Below are positions 34,520 through 43,893 of a DNA stretch of 64,000 nucleotides, piece by piece (the first letter of the stretch is position 1; each line of letters opens with the position of its first letter). A model generated the notes under the pieces. It was not told the origin of the DNA. It ran no database searches and worked only from the letters and a program-made list of their open reading frames with translations. The stretch is from Ruminococcus_C callidus. GTDB lineage: Bacteria; Bacillota; Clostridia; Oscillospirales; Ruminococcaceae. A program made the translations under genes and the position numbers. The DNA lies in contig NZ_CP186925.1 of NCBI RefSeq assembly GCF_049562855.1, positions 2,356,001 through 2,420,000 of the forward strand. The letters are read 5' to 3'.

Positions 34520-35212
34520 CTATTTGTCCTCCATCTTGTAGCCGATACCCCATAAGGTTTTAATGTAAGCCGTAGTATCTTCCGCATTATTCTTCAATTT
34601 CAAACGCAGGCGATTGATATGGGTATTCAACACATTTTCATTCCCAAAATACGGCTCTTTCCAAATGAGTTCATATAGCCGTTCTTTTGAATATGCCTGT
34701 CCCGGATGGCTGGCCAAAAGGTACAAAAGTTCAAATTCGATTGGTGTTAAATCTATAGATGTTCCTTTCCGCGTAACCATATGACTTTGGGGGTCAATTT
34801 CTATGTCTTTGATTTTGACAATCGAATTACTCGGTAATACTTGGTAGGTTCTGGCTCGTCTGATATTAGCCTTTATCCTTGCAGCAAGTTCAATTAAAGA
34901 AAAAGGCTTTACCACATAATCGTCAGCGCCCAAATTCAATCCTAATGATTTATCAGTATCATTATCTTTTGCAGTAATGATGATGATAGGAATATTGCTG
35001 ACCTGTCGGATGGCCTTGATAATCTCCATGCCACTCATGTCCGGCAGCATAAGATCAATAAGGGCAAGTGAATATTCATCATAACTTGTGTTCGTCCGTA
35101 TGGCTGTTGTGCCATCATTAAAGGACAACACTTCAAATTCTCCTGATAAATAGTCCGTTATCATTCCTCTGATTTCTTCATCATCTTCAATCAATATTAT
35201 CTTGTTTTCCAT
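34520..35212 (-). CDS. OmpR/PhoB-family response regulator
   Basis: 230 residues from the ATG at 35212 with AAGGAG eight bases upstream. Receiver domain: acidic pocket IEDDEE, phospho-acceptor Asp in LIDLMLPDMSG, conserved Lys in VVKPFS. The C-terminal winged helix ends with NVLNTHINRLRLKLKN and TLWGIGYKME, typical of this family. It should activate the downstream ABC genes when phosphorylated by the adjacent kinase. Its 5' end overlaps the small HTH gene. Confidence 0.94.
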   Translation of the reverse strand: MENKIILIEDDEEIRGMITDYLSGEFEVLSFNDGTTAIRTNTSYDEYSLALIDLMLPDMSGMEIIKAIRQVSNIPIIIITAKDNDTDKSLGLNLGADDYVVKPFSLIELAARIKANIRRARTYQVLPSNSIVKIKDIEIDPQSHMVTRKGTSIDLTPIEFELLYLLASHPGQAYSKERLYELIWKEPYFGNENVLNTHINRLRLKLKNNAEDTTAYIKTLWGIGYKMEDK

Positions 35213-35393
35213 CACGATTGCTCCTTGCTATTTTTGTTCTTCCGTCAATAGGCTTTTCGGCGTTCTTCGGGATTAACCATACTGTCCCCATTTTTATGGC
35301 TCCGGGAATACGGGATGCAGCACAGTAATAATTTATCCATCGAGGAGTCACGCCCCATTTTTCACTTGCTTCTTTCAAAGTCATATAGTCCAT
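35187..35393 (-). CDS. Small excisionase-like / HTH_17 DNA-binding protein
   Basis: 68 residues. The N-terminal LKEASEKWGVTPRWINYYC is a winged-helix reading head like MerR/excisionase proteins. It overlaps the response regulator gene by 26 bases and is the first gene of the regulator-transporter operon. It could be an extra regulator; small HTH proteins of this kind often precede such two-component systems on integrative elements. Confidence 0.75.
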   Translation of the reverse strand: MDYMTLKEASEKWGVTPRWINYYCAASRIPGAIKMGTVWLIPKNAEKPIDGRTKIARSNRDGKQDNID

Positions 35394-35712
35394 AATACAC
35401 CTCCAACTTATTCATTATAATTCGTTTGCTCGAAGAATACAAGGAACAGAATATGAATTATAGAGTGTAGCAGCGCCACAAACGATATACTGAACACGAG
35501 AGCTGGAAAGCCCCTCCTGTCTACGCATTTAGAGTGCCAAAAGCCCACGGAAATCAAGGCTTTTCGGCGGTGGTCGGTGGGGTGGCAGAATGATTTATCA
35601 AATACCCGCCGAAACGGGCTTTGAAATGCGTAGGAAAATCTTTCCGCCGCTGGTTTTCCTGCCGGTTCTGTGGTATGCTAGAATAAGACAAAAAACGACA
35701 GGAGTTGACACG
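35394..35712. other. Divergent intergenic region
   Basis: Separates the HTH operon (minus) from the 64-residue gene (plus). AT-rich on the left, then a GC-rich tract with CCGCCG/CGGCGG-type inverted motifs. No further gene. Confidence 0.35.
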
Positions 35713-35907
35713 ATGGCCAAACAGGAAATGTTACTGGACACAGCTACCATCAAGGCCGCCGTCGCCGGTGAGAAGTGGGCCAAACAAAAGGTGATTGAGC
35801 ACTACACCCCCATGATCGACGAGCTGGCCGTTGACGAAGATATGAAGCAGCACTTGATTTTGAAGCTGCTGGAAGAACTGCCACACTTCCCGATGGGACA
35901 GGCATAA
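35713..35907 (+). CDS. Conjugative-transposon small helix-turn-helix-type protein
   Basis: 64 residues from the ATG at 35713 with CAGGAGTTGAC upstream. LLDTATIKAAVAGEKWAKQKVIEHY (split here for reading) and the closing MKQHLILKLLEELPHFPM match the short proteins that accompany the sigma-like factor in many Clostridia integrative elements. Role probably regulatory. With the truncated sigma factor at 28.4 kb it marks this stretch as conjugative-element debris. Confidence 0.6.
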   Translation: MAKQEMLLDTATIKAAVAGEKWAKQKVIEHYTPMIDELAVDEDMKQHLILKLLEELPHFPMGQA

Positions 35908-35950
35908 GAAAAAAGCGCCGGACGCAGAGGCACACCCACCGCTGTGAAAG

Positions 35951-36619
35951 GGAGCTTACCGACTTGAACACACTTCTTTTCTGTACTTAAGAGCCTGATA
36001 CATACGTACTCTTCCGTAATCCGCATTTTCTTCGTCCTCATCATGAATTTTCAACATGGCGTCAGCAAGCGGCTGATACTTCTATGGTTTGCCCTTACAC
36101 TCAAGATAATCGTAAAATGCCTGTCTGCTGACTTGCAGCGTGCTGCAGTAAAAACTGATTTTTCCGATGTTTCTGCCGTCATCTGTCCGGATTGCAATAT
36201 ACATCAGCCTTTGTTCTTTCCCGATTTCTGACGGCTGGCAGCGAAAAAAGCCGCTGCATCCTCCAAAAACGCATTCATTTCGCTTAGGCGTTTGTTTTCT
36301 TTTTCCAATGCTTTGATCCGCTTCCTCAGCTGCTGGTTTTCTTCGGCGATATTCAGAGATTCTTCCGGGCTGCGTTCTCCGCAGCCAATATCAAGGCTTC
36401 CGATTTTTACTTTTCTGATCCAACTGTACAGCGTATTTACGGGTATCTGAAGTTCATTCGCTGCTTTTACCGCACCTATCTTTTTTGCAAGCTTTACTGC
36501 CTGCACTTTGTACTCATTTTCATATTGTTTATTTTCTGACATCCCTTTTTCCTCCATTTCTTCCTTTTCCCATTTTATTCCTTTGAGGTTAGGGTGTCAA
36601 GTTTTATTATACTACATCA
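35951..36619 (-). mobile_element. IS3-family element, 5' part only (same IS as 48610-50012)
   Basis: The right end (36593-36619, reading GTGTCAAGTTTTATTATACT) and orfA are nearly identical to the full copy at 49.3-50.0 kb. The left side stops inside orfB at about 35951, losing the DDE domain. An 8-base insertion GAACACAC interrupts homology near 35965. Confidence 0.85.
36204..36557 (-). CDS. IS3-family transposase OrfA, apparently the intact form
   Basis: 117 residues. Helix-turn-helix AVKLAKKIGAVKAANELQ, then PVNTLYSWIRKVKIG, then a coiled coil IAEENQQLRKRIKALEKEN and a C-terminus MNAFLEDAAAFFAASRQK that is typical of IS3 OrfA. A slippery run CTTTTTTC lies near the end, where a -1 shift leads into the orfB frame. 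Only the first part of orfB remains, so no transposase is made. Confidence 0.85.
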   Translation of the reverse strand: MEEKGMSENKQYENEYKVQAVKLAKKIGAVKAANELQIPVNTLYSWIRKVKIGSLDIGCGERSPEESLNIAEENQQLRKRIKALEKENKRLSEMNAFLEDAAAFFAASRQKSGKNKG

Positions 36620-36719
36620 GACCGTCACATTGCCGTAACCGCCAAAGAAACCACCGCAGGAGAAATGAAACGAAACAGCAGAGAGAATGTGGGCATTATT
36701 TCGCATGACCTCACCGCTT

Positions 36720-38540
36720 TCAGTTTGCATTATCTTCTAAGCTGCAACCATACTCCTTGATCGTCTGCTCAGAACCCTTATCGGCTATTGTCTTACCCAT
36801 TGCTGCTTCAATGACTTTAAGGATAGCTTTAGCCCTTGCTATGAAATAGTGATCAAAGTCATCTGCGATAAGGTAATCGTAGTTGACGAGGTGGGACTCG
36901 ATTCGGAAACGAAGTTCAACTTCGTCGATCTCCGCTTTTTTCATTATATTTCCGCTGTAAACACTTGGAGCATCACCGCCGATCTGTCTGTTGGACGCAG
37001 GAAGCAGCGGAGTTTTGTTGACGATCGAGTTCCATTTAGTCTTGTCAAGCCCCATTTTCTTGCAATATGCTTCAGGGAAAATGTGATGAATATCCGGCGA
37101 TTCGTCCATACTCTTGACAATATCCATTGTTATGCCCTGCATAAAGTCACGGCATTGTTCTCTATATACGAGCGCCATAATGCCTTTATATGCGGCACTA
37201 TTTCTTGTTTGAAGTGACAGTAAACGAGTTGCGGAGAAATAAGCAGCGTTGATCGTTTTGTTCTGGCTATCTTTCCCTTGAATCTCTGCCACAACATCTT
37301 CAATATCTGTTGCATATCTGGTCTCATTCGCACCGCCATACATTTCGCCCATGATACCGCACCAAAACCATTTTGCCAGTATCTTTTGAGTGCTTGGAAG
37401 ATTGAATGTAACTGTACCGATCACAGCACAGATCGCTGATAGCGGAATCAGTTGAGTTGTGTAAGGCAGATCACGCTTTCTGAACACATATTGCTGGAAC
37501 AGGAACTTTCGAGCCATTTTGTAGCCCTCAAGCAAAATACCCCTATTTTTCTTGTAATCTTCAAAATTCAGAGCGAGAACATCTTTCTTCTTACAAGTAG
37601 TCATTTTATCTGAAAGATAGGTTGTGTAGAGCGTAATAGCGGTAAGGAATGATGTTTCATCTACACCTTCCATAACATCTGTATTAAGAGTTTCCCCCTT
37701 GCCACGAATCTTGTCTCTGCACTCGATCCAGTCTTTGCGAAGGTCAAAGTCATAGGTCGCAAAGGTAGCTGTCACAAGCTCAAATACCGTCAGCGGTACA
37801 CCGCCTGTATTTACATTCTCAAAGACCTTGCAAACAGCTTCTCTTGGCGTTTCTTTGCCCAAAGTGATAACAGGCAACTTATAGCCAACGATCGTATCAA
37901 TGACCTGAGTTCTGAATTGCTTGTATTTCTCCATAAATGCCTTATCGTATTCGTGGTATTCCTTGTAGCCGTCTGCCCAATCTTCACGGGCATTGCTGTC
38001 AAATATGATGTTTATGGGGAACATTTCGTGTTCAAACTCCAGTTCACGAGTCGACAGATCAAGAACTACATCTCTGTCGAAATTTGTCTTGACCTTTCTA
38101 TCGCTCGGAACGGCAATAACAGCATCAACACGATCTTCACTTTCGTCTAAGCACTTTTTAATATCTAAGTAGTAGTATCTTTTGATCTTCTTGCCCTTTT
38201 CTGTCATTGTCTCAACAGGTTCTTTGCAGCAAGTCGCACGATACATTGAAGTCAATCTCTGTTGTCCGTCAAGAATAAGGAACTCAGGAGTTACTCCCGT
38301 GACTGTTACACCCTCAATAGTGCGATATTTGAAACGCACATTCTCATTCCCATATTCAAGCCGCATGATCGCTCCCATAGGATAACCCTGAGATAAACTT
38401 GCGATAATGCCACGGATTCTGTCATTATCCCATGTCCACCCACGCTGAAACTCAGGTAATTGTTCTTTACCGCTTGATACCTCACGCATAAGCTCACTCA
38501 GCTCTGTATCAAGAGACTTTGGAGCAATGTTGATAGCCAT
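36720..38540 (-). CDS. GmrSD-like DUF262/HNH nuclease protein
   Basis: 606 residues. N-terminal DUF262 domain (ParB-like fold) with LPEFQRGWTWDNDRIRGII and the nucleotide-handling motif LILDGQQRLTS near residue 90; C-terminal DUF1524-type HNH nuclease with DIHHIFPEAYCKK near residue 500. This layout matches GmrSD-family type IV restriction enzymes, which cut glucosylated or otherwise modified phage DNA. It is 20 bases downstream of hsdR and last in the restriction operon, so the island may combine attack on unmodified DNA (type I) with attack on modified DNA (type IV). Confidence 0.87.
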   Translation of the reverse strand: MAINIAPKSLDTELSELMREVSSGKEQLPEFQRGWTWDNDRIRGIIASLSQGYPMGAIMRLEYGNENVRFKYRTIEGVTVTGVTPEFLILDGQQRLTSMYRATCCKEPVETMTEKGKKIKRYYYLDIKKCLDESEDRVDAVIAVPSDRKVKTNFDRDVVLDLSTRELEFEHEMFPINIIFDSNAREDWADGYKEYHEYDKAFMEKYKQFRTQVIDTIVGYKLPVITLGKETPREAVCKVFENVNTGGVPLTVFELVTATFATYDFDLRKDWIECRDKIRGKGETLNTDVMEGVDETSFLTAITLYTTYLSDKMTTCKKKDVLALNFEDYKKNRGILLEGYKMARKFLFQQYVFRKRDLPYTTQLIPLSAICAVIGTVTFNLPSTQKILAKWFWCGIMGEMYGGANETRYATDIEDVVAEIQGKDSQNKTINAAYFSATRLLSLQTRNSAAYKGIMALVYREQCRDFMQGITMDIVKSMDESPDIHHIFPEAYCKKMGLDKTKWNSIVNKTPLLPASNRQIGGDAPSVYSGNIMKKAEIDEVELRFRIESHLVNYDYLIADDFDHYFIARAKAILKVIEAAMGKTIADKGSEQTIKEYGCSLEDNAN

Positions 38541-38560
38541 TTTTTATCATCTCCGTTCTA

Positions 38561-41533
38561 TTATTCTTCCGCTGCCTGCTTTAGTGATGTATAGATCTCC
38601 TCTGTAAAGATACCGAGGACTTCACGCTTGATCTCCTCATCATTGAGCAACAGGGAGAAAAAGTCCTGATTCTGCTCCAAGCCTTCGATCAGTGCATCAT
38701 CAATATCGTCAAAGTAGGAGAACTCAAAGTCCTTGACTGTGTTATTCTTTGCACTTGCTTTCAGCTTGTCAGACTTCATCAGAATATCCCTGATCTGAAG
38801 CATTGCCTTTACCGCAACATCGCTGTCATAGGATTTGCCTGTCCGTGCATTGATCGCTGCGATGATCTCAGAGAGCCTTTCTTCCTTTGCGGGAGTCAGA
38901 CCGAATGTTTCAGCAGAGGGCAGCTTCACAACAGGCTTTGCGACAATTTCGGACTTTGTATGTTCGTCCTGCTTTTTCTGTACGAACTGTGTCGCTCTGA
39001 TCTTACCATCGAGGTTAAAGCCTGGACCTGGGTGTTTGATATTGATGTGAGAAAGCAGAAGAATGATGTAGTTGTATTTCTTGTGAAGCTCTGTATCCTC
39101 AAAGCTGGATACTTGGATCATAAACTCATAGAAACGGACGAAATGACGGAGGTCAACCACGATCTCACGCTGTTTCTCGATACTGTAATGCTCGATCAGC
39201 TTCTGAGACTTATCAAGGCAGAAGTTGATCTTTTTCTTGTCAGCAGACTGCACCTTCTCCTTGTAGAGCATCTCGTTGACTTTATCCACATCATCGGGAT
39301 CAATGATCGCATAAGCGTCTATCTGTGCTTCAAGGTCATAGATTGCAGTGGGAGTAACGGAATTTGAGAGCAGCGTAGTGGTATAATACGGAGCAAATGC
39401 CCCTACAATATCCTCATAGCTATTGACAAAATCGAGGATAAAGGTCTTTTTCTCAAAGGGTGGACATATTCTGTTCAGACGAGAAAGTGTCTGTACCGCA
39501 TTGACACCTTTGAGCTTCTTCATGATATACATTGCACAGAGCTTGGGCTGGTCAAATCCTGTCTGATACTTGTTTGCAACCAAAAGCACCTGATAATCGT
39601 CCTTGTCGAACTCTTTGGTGAGCTGATCTTCGGGAATACCGTTAATACCCGGCTCTGTGTATTCTGTATCATCAGGGAGCTTCACCTTGCCAGAAAACGC
39701 AACAAGTGCACGAATGCCCTTATATCCCTTTTTAGAGCAATAGTCCTCAAATGCTTGACAGTACTTGACGGCGGCCTGTCTTGATGCGGTGATGACCATT
39801 GCCTTTGCCTGTCCGCCAAGTTCCTGCATAACAGTTGTGCGGAAATGCTCTACGATGACCTCTATACGCTGGGCGATATTCGTTTCGTGCAGCTCAACGA
39901 ACCGAGCGATCTGCCGTTTCGCACTTGCAGTCTGCATTTTTGGATCTTCTTCAATTTCCTTGTTTATCTGATAGAAGGTCTTGTAGGTGGTGTAATTCTG
40001 CAATACATCGAGGATAAAGCCCTCCTCAATAGCCTGCTTCATCGAATACACATGGAACGCTTCACGCTGTCCGTTGGGATTGATCGTGCCGAAAAGCTGT
40101 AAGGTAGTCGGTTTCGGAGTAGCCGTGAAAGCAAACATCGAAACATTCTGCTGTTTGCCGTTTCTTGCAAGCTCTGCGGCAATCTCGTCCTCCATATCCT
40201 GATACAGCTCATCACCCATACCGAGGGACTGTGTGACTGCTGCCATATCTTTTCCGGCAGTAGATGAATGAGCCTCATCAATAATAACCGCAAAGCGTTT
40301 ATTCTTCAAGCCCTGAACGCTGTCCACAATATACGGGAACTTCTGGATCGTTGTTGCAATGATCTTCGTATTGCCGTTGAGGGCGATAGCGAGGTCGGCA
40401 GAATTGCACTTTTCGTCCATCACACGGATAAGCCCCGACTTATGCTCCATACCCATGATCGCTTTCTGAAGCTGTCGGTCAACAACCACTCTGTCGGTCA
40501 TGATGATAACATTATCGAAAATGATCTTGTTGTCAGCATCATGGAGTGTCGCAAGGCGGTATGCAAGCCAAGCAATAGTATTGGTCTTGCCGGAGCCTGC
40601 ACTGTGCTGGATCAGATAGTTGAGCGAGGTGCGGTTTTCCTCTACATCGGCAAGGAGCTTGCGGACTGCATCGAGCTGATGATAACGGGGAAAAATAATA
40701 CTTTCCTTGACTTCTACCTTTCCTGTCTTTTCATTCTCTTTCTCAGAGGTCTGAATGAAAATGAATTTGGAGATCAGGTCGAGAATGGTATCTTTGGTAA
40801 GAATATCGTCCCACATATAATGTACAGGATAATCGTCCTCACAGGGAGCGTTTCCTGCACCTGCATTGACACCCTCACCGTTGCCCTGATTGAACGGCAG
40901 GAAGAAAGTCTTTTCACCGTCGAGCTTCGTTGTCATATAGACTTCGTGCAAGTCCATAGCGAAATTGACGAGTGTGCCTGCCTTGAATAAGAACAGTCTG
41001 GACTTCGGATCACGCTCCATACGGTACTGATATATCGCATCGTCCGTTGACTGTCCTGCATAGTTGCATTTCAGCTCCATAGAGATGATCGCAAAGCCAT
41101 TGAGGAAGATAACAACATCAATTCGCTCTTTGTCGTTCGCCCACACTTCTTCCATGACGGTAAAGCGGTTCATTTCGTATTTCCGCATCAGATCTTTATT
41201 GAAAGTGGTTGCAGGCTTTGTGAACATCAGTTCCAGCTTATGCCCCGACAGTTCGACACCGTGACGGAGGACTTCAAGTAGGCTACCCCTTTTCTTCGTA
41301 CACTCCGCATTGATGAACGAAACAATGGTATCTTCGAGCCTGTCCTTATGTATCTTGCGGAGCTTCTCCATTGTCTCAGGCTGGGTATCATTCAGAAAAC
41401 CGAACAGCATTTCACGGTCGATCGCAAAACGGCGGTCAAAGTCGGTCGCTTTTCTGATCGTGTAGCCGTTTTGGTCACGAAGTATACCGAGCAGTTCAGC
41501 TTGATATTGTTTTTCTGTTAGTATGTCATTCAT
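38561..41533 (-). CDS. hsdR: Type I restriction endonuclease subunit R
   Basis: 990 residues from the ATG at 41533, which has CGGAGG nine bases upstream. The N-terminal nuclease domain shows ERIDVVIFLNGFAIISMELK with the PD-(D/E)xK-type D...ELK near residue 150. The SF2 motor follows: Walker A HSAGSGKTNTIAW near 310, DEAH-type box VIIDEAHSS, FTATPKPTT, and the second RecA lobe ANKYQTGFDQPKLC and TLSRLNRICPP. The protein translocates and cuts unmethylated DNA together with HsdM2S. It begins four bases after the 142-residue gene, so it is translationally coupled to the accessory block. Confidence 0.95.
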   Translation of the reverse strand: MNDILTEKQYQAELLGILRDQNGYTIRKATDFDRRFAIDREMLFGFLNDTQPETMEKLRKIHKDRLEDTIVSFINAECTKKRGSLLEVLRHGVELSGHKLELMFTKPATTFNKDLMRKYEMNRFTVMEEVWANDKERIDVVIFLNGFAIISMELKCNYAGQSTDDAIYQYRMERDPKSRLFLFKAGTLVNFAMDLHEVYMTTKLDGEKTFFLPFNQGNGEGVNAGAGNAPCEDDYPVHYMWDDILTKDTILDLISKFIFIQTSEKENEKTGKVEVKESIIFPRYHQLDAVRKLLADVEENRTSLNYLIQHSAGSGKTNTIAWLAYRLATLHDADNKIIFDNVIIMTDRVVVDRQLQKAIMGMEHKSGLIRVMDEKCNSADLAIALNGNTKIIATTIQKFPYIVDSVQGLKNKRFAVIIDEAHSSTAGKDMAAVTQSLGMGDELYQDMEDEIAAELARNGKQQNVSMFAFTATPKPTTLQLFGTINPNGQREAFHVYSMKQAIEEGFILDVLQNYTTYKTFYQINKEIEEDPKMQTASAKRQIARFVELHETNIAQRIEVIVEHFRTTVMQELGGQAKAMVITASRQAAVKYCQAFEDYCSKKGYKGIRALVAFSGKVKLPDDTEYTEPGINGIPEDQLTKEFDKDDYQVLLVANKYQTGFDQPKLCAMYIMKKLKGVNAVQTLSRLNRICPPFEKKTFILDFVNSYEDIVGAFAPYYTTTLLSNSVTPTAIYDLEAQIDAYAIIDPDDVDKVNEMLYKEKVQSADKKKINFCLDKSQKLIEHYSIEKQREIVVDLRHFVRFYEFMIQVSSFEDTELHKKYNYIILLLSHINIKHPGPGFNLDGKIRATQFVQKKQDEHTKSEIVAKPVVKLPSAETFGLTPAKEERLSEIIAAINARTGKSYDSDVAVKAMLQIRDILMKSDKLKASAKNNTVKDFEFSYFDDIDDALIEGLEQNQDFFSLLLNDEEIKREVLGIFTEEIYTSLKQAAEE

Positions 41534-41537
41534 GTTG

Positions 41538-41966
41538 TTATCCTCCGATCCATTCTCCAGTTTCAAGATTTACAAAATTAGCGAGTTTGATCTCAGATAC
41601 AAAACCGTCGCCATATTCGCCGTTTCGTGTCTGATCATCGAGCTTAAACGAGATATTGTATAGCTTTCCAGCCTTAGTTTTTCGGATAAGACCGTTTTCA
41701 AGGAAATATGTGATACAGCGTTTATGAGCTTCTTTATCATCGAAATGAAGATAGAAACAGCACACACCGTCAGGAGCGTTGCTATGCTTTGCTTCTGCCA
41801 CAACGCCATCGGCAACCGCTTTCTCGCATATTTTAGCCGCAAAGTCATTATCTTTGAAAAAATACATCCATTTTCCGACCTTGCTGTCATCAAACTTCTT
41901 GGCTTCTGCTTCGTTCACATAATACACCCAATAGGCATTTGAGACTTTTTTCAGCGGTTTAGCCAT
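41538..41966 (-). CDS. Unknown 142-residue protein in the type I operon
   Basis: Start at the ATG at 41966 with AGAGGTG upstream. Globular alpha/beta protein: VSNAYWVYYVNEAEAKKFDD, then VGKWMYFFKDNDFAAKICEKAV, an internal CCFYLHFDDKEAHKRCITYF segment and a C-terminal LANFVNLETGEWIGG. No catalytic motif stands out. The position four bases upstream of hsdR makes a role linked to the restriction system likely. Confidence 0.65.
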   Translation of the reverse strand: MAKPLKKVSNAYWVYYVNEAEAKKFDDSKVGKWMYFFKDNDFAAKICEKAVADGVVAEAKHSNAPDGVCCFYLHFDDKEAHKRCITYFLENGLIRKTKAGKLYNISFKLDDQTRNGEYGDGFVSEIKLANFVNLETGEWIGG

Positions 41967-41980
41967 ACCACACACCTCTT

Positions 41981-42202
41981 TTAATCTTCTATTTTTCGGT
42001 TAAAGAACTCCCAATCGCCGCTGCGACCATTAGATTCGTGGCAGTACGGGCAAATATCATCATCTACTTCTCTAAAGCCCGGTACCTGTTCGTAGCGCTC
42101 CTGATAATAAATCTTGCCACAATGACCACATTTGACCTTTCCTTCGTCGATCTCAAACTTTGCGAGATCACCGTTTTCATTGTAAGCAGTATAGAAATCC
42201 AT
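41981..42202 (-). CDS. Small zinc-ribbon protein in the type I operon
   Basis: 73 residues. Two Cys pairs, CGHCG near residue 25 and CPYCH near residue 51, form a zinc ribbon; the remainder is acidic. Likely a nucleic acid- or protein-binding adaptor. It sits between the two other accessory genes with 15 to 26 base gaps. Confidence 0.65.
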   Translation of the reverse strand: MDFYTAYNENGDLAKFEIDEGKVKCGHCGKIYYQERYEQVPGFREVDDDICPYCHESNGRSGDWEFFNRKIED

Positions 42203-42228
42203 AATAGCATTCCTCCATTATTCAAATA

Positions 42229-43191
42229 TTAAGTGAGAGTAAGAAGCCATGATGATAGTTTCTTTATAATCTTGATTAAGTCCAGAGCTTCATCTATTTT
42301 GACAACAATACGCTGTCCGACAGAATAATCAGTATCGCTTGATTTATCAATATATTGTTGATCTACAATTCCTGTATTATGTTCGATGATGTGCCTGCGC
42401 TGAAAATATAGCTTCATACGGTTAATTTCGTCCGAAGATAAGAAAGTTTCATAGCTACTTCCTGTTTCATCAAAGAAGTATTTGCTTCCTCTGTCAACCA
42501 TCTGAAAATCATTAACACGCTTCTCGACACCTGATAGCTCCTTAAATCTGCACTGAGCAAACTTCTGAAAAGCAGATACCACCTGACCGAAGCTGTTTTC
42601 AAGCATTGAACGGCACATTGTTTCAGCCGTATCCATATCGAACTGTTCTGTCAGCGAGGCTTTCATCTCATCAAGAGACTGAACCATTTTGGTAATTGTA
42701 TTCATAGAGTTATCGAAAACATTGCTTGCAGAGTTATAACCACAGCAGGGGCAGAAGTAAGCCGAACCAATAACACTATACCTTGTTCCGCATTTCTCAC
42801 AGGTAATATCAAGATTCCATTCTTCCTTAGCACCTATCGGGTTGTTCACGAATGTAACAGGTCTGTTTCGCTTGTAGGTAATCTTGATATACTTATTGTT
42901 TCGTGTAGAACGAGCTAAGCTGCCAAACATCTTATCAATTTCACCGAGCATATAATTTCTTGCCCAGTTAGTAGCTATTTCTTGCATTGCATCAAGCTGT
43001 TCATATGTATACCAACTGTCCGAAGGAGCTATTTGACCGCATAAGGGGCAATGTACTTCTTCATCAGATACCTTATCTTCCCAATCCTGCATACTGATCT
43101 TAAATTCAAACAGACAGTTTTCATTGGGACATTGGCGGTCAAGATAGCCCTTTTCGTCAGAAAGTATTTTCATAGGTATTTCGATATTCAA
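42229..43191 (-). CDS. Unknown zinc-ribbon protein (320 residues) in the type I operon
   Basis: Likely starts at a TTG at 43191, placed well behind TGGAGG; a GTG 18 bases earlier overlaps that site. Contains three Cys clusters: CPNENC near the N-terminus with CPLC, and a second ribbon CEKCG...CPCCG around residue 130-150. The rest is helical, with a C-terminal segment QRRHIIEHNTGIVDQQYID that resembles the RxxxxH-containing helix of HEPN-type RNases. A nucleic acid-sensing role is plausible but unproven. Confidence 0.6.
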   Translation of the reverse strand: MNIEIPMKILSDEKGYLDRQCPNENCLFEFKISMQDWEDKVSDEEVHCPLCGQIAPSDSWYTYEQLDAMQEIATNWARNYMLGEIDKMFGSLARSTRNNKYIKITYKRNRPVTFVNNPIGAKEEWNLDITCEKCGTRYSVIGSAYFCPCCGYNSASNVFDNSMNTITKMVQSLDEMKASLTEQFDMDTAETMCRSMLENSFGQVVSAFQKFAQCRFKELSGVEKRVNDFQMVDRGSKYFFDETGSSYETFLSSDEINRMKLYFQRRHIIEHNTGIVDQQYIDKSSDTDYSVGQRIVVKIDEALDLIKIIKKLSSWLLTLT

Positions 43192-43212
43192 ATCTGCACC
43201 TCCAGTCACATA

Positions 43213-43893
43213 TTAAAACGAAGATTGGATGTATATTATTTCTCTTAACTTCATACGAAGTTCTCCAAATGTATCAACAATACTTTGGAATAAGCACCTT
43301 GTGTTTTCAAAATCCAGTTCTATTGTTGGATTATTAAGAATCAAGCTGCCTTTGCCATTCTCAAAAATGTAGCGATAATACTCGACCGCATACTCGGTTG
43401 AAACATATTGATCCATCAGTTTCTTTATTTTTACAAGAAGCACCTGAGCTTCGCTTTTGGACTTATTGAATCCCTCCTCAGTAATTGGAGGAAATCTATT
43501 TTCAATGCTTTCAAATGTAATTTCATTCATTGCATTCTCAACTTGTACAAGTAAAGTATCAAGGTCATGTGTCAATTTAGGCGATTGATTTGTTATTGCC
43601 ACAATTAATGCTTTTAATTCCAGTTCTACAAAATGTCGAAAATTGAAGAAATATGGAAGTATTATATGCCCAACATCTTTTATTGTATTATTCTCGAATC
43701 TGCTTTTAAGTTCTCGCTCCAAACAATGATATGCATTGCAGTAACTATTTGAAACGAAAAATAGAATCGATGCATCATTTCTGAAGCAAGTATTATCTTC
43801 ATCATTTCCAGAAAAATCCAATCGTATTAACTTCTTTTCTCGGTCAAAATCGATTCTAAATAATCCAGAACCAGCAAACATTTTTTTACTCAT
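43213..43893 (-). CDS. Unknown helical protein, HEPN-like, in the type I operon
   Basis: 226 residues, predominantly helical. The motif FNFRHFVELELKALI near residue 85 resembles the Arg-His-containing helix of HEPN-fold proteins often found in defence loci, though no canonical RX4-6H is certain. Its start overlaps the hsdS stop by eight bases. It may be a toxin-like or regulatory partner of the restriction system. Confidence 0.55.
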   Translation of the reverse strand: MSKKMFAGSGLFRIDFDREKKLIRLDFSGNDEDNTCFRNDASILFFVSNSYCNAYHCLERELKSRFENNTIKDVGHIILPYFFNFRHFVELELKALIVAITNQSPKLTHDLDTLLVQVENAMNEITFESIENRFPPITEEGFNKSKSEAQVLLVKIKKLMDQYVSTEYAVEYYRYIFENGKGSLILNNPTIELDFENTRCLFQSIVDTFGELRMKLREIIYIQSSF

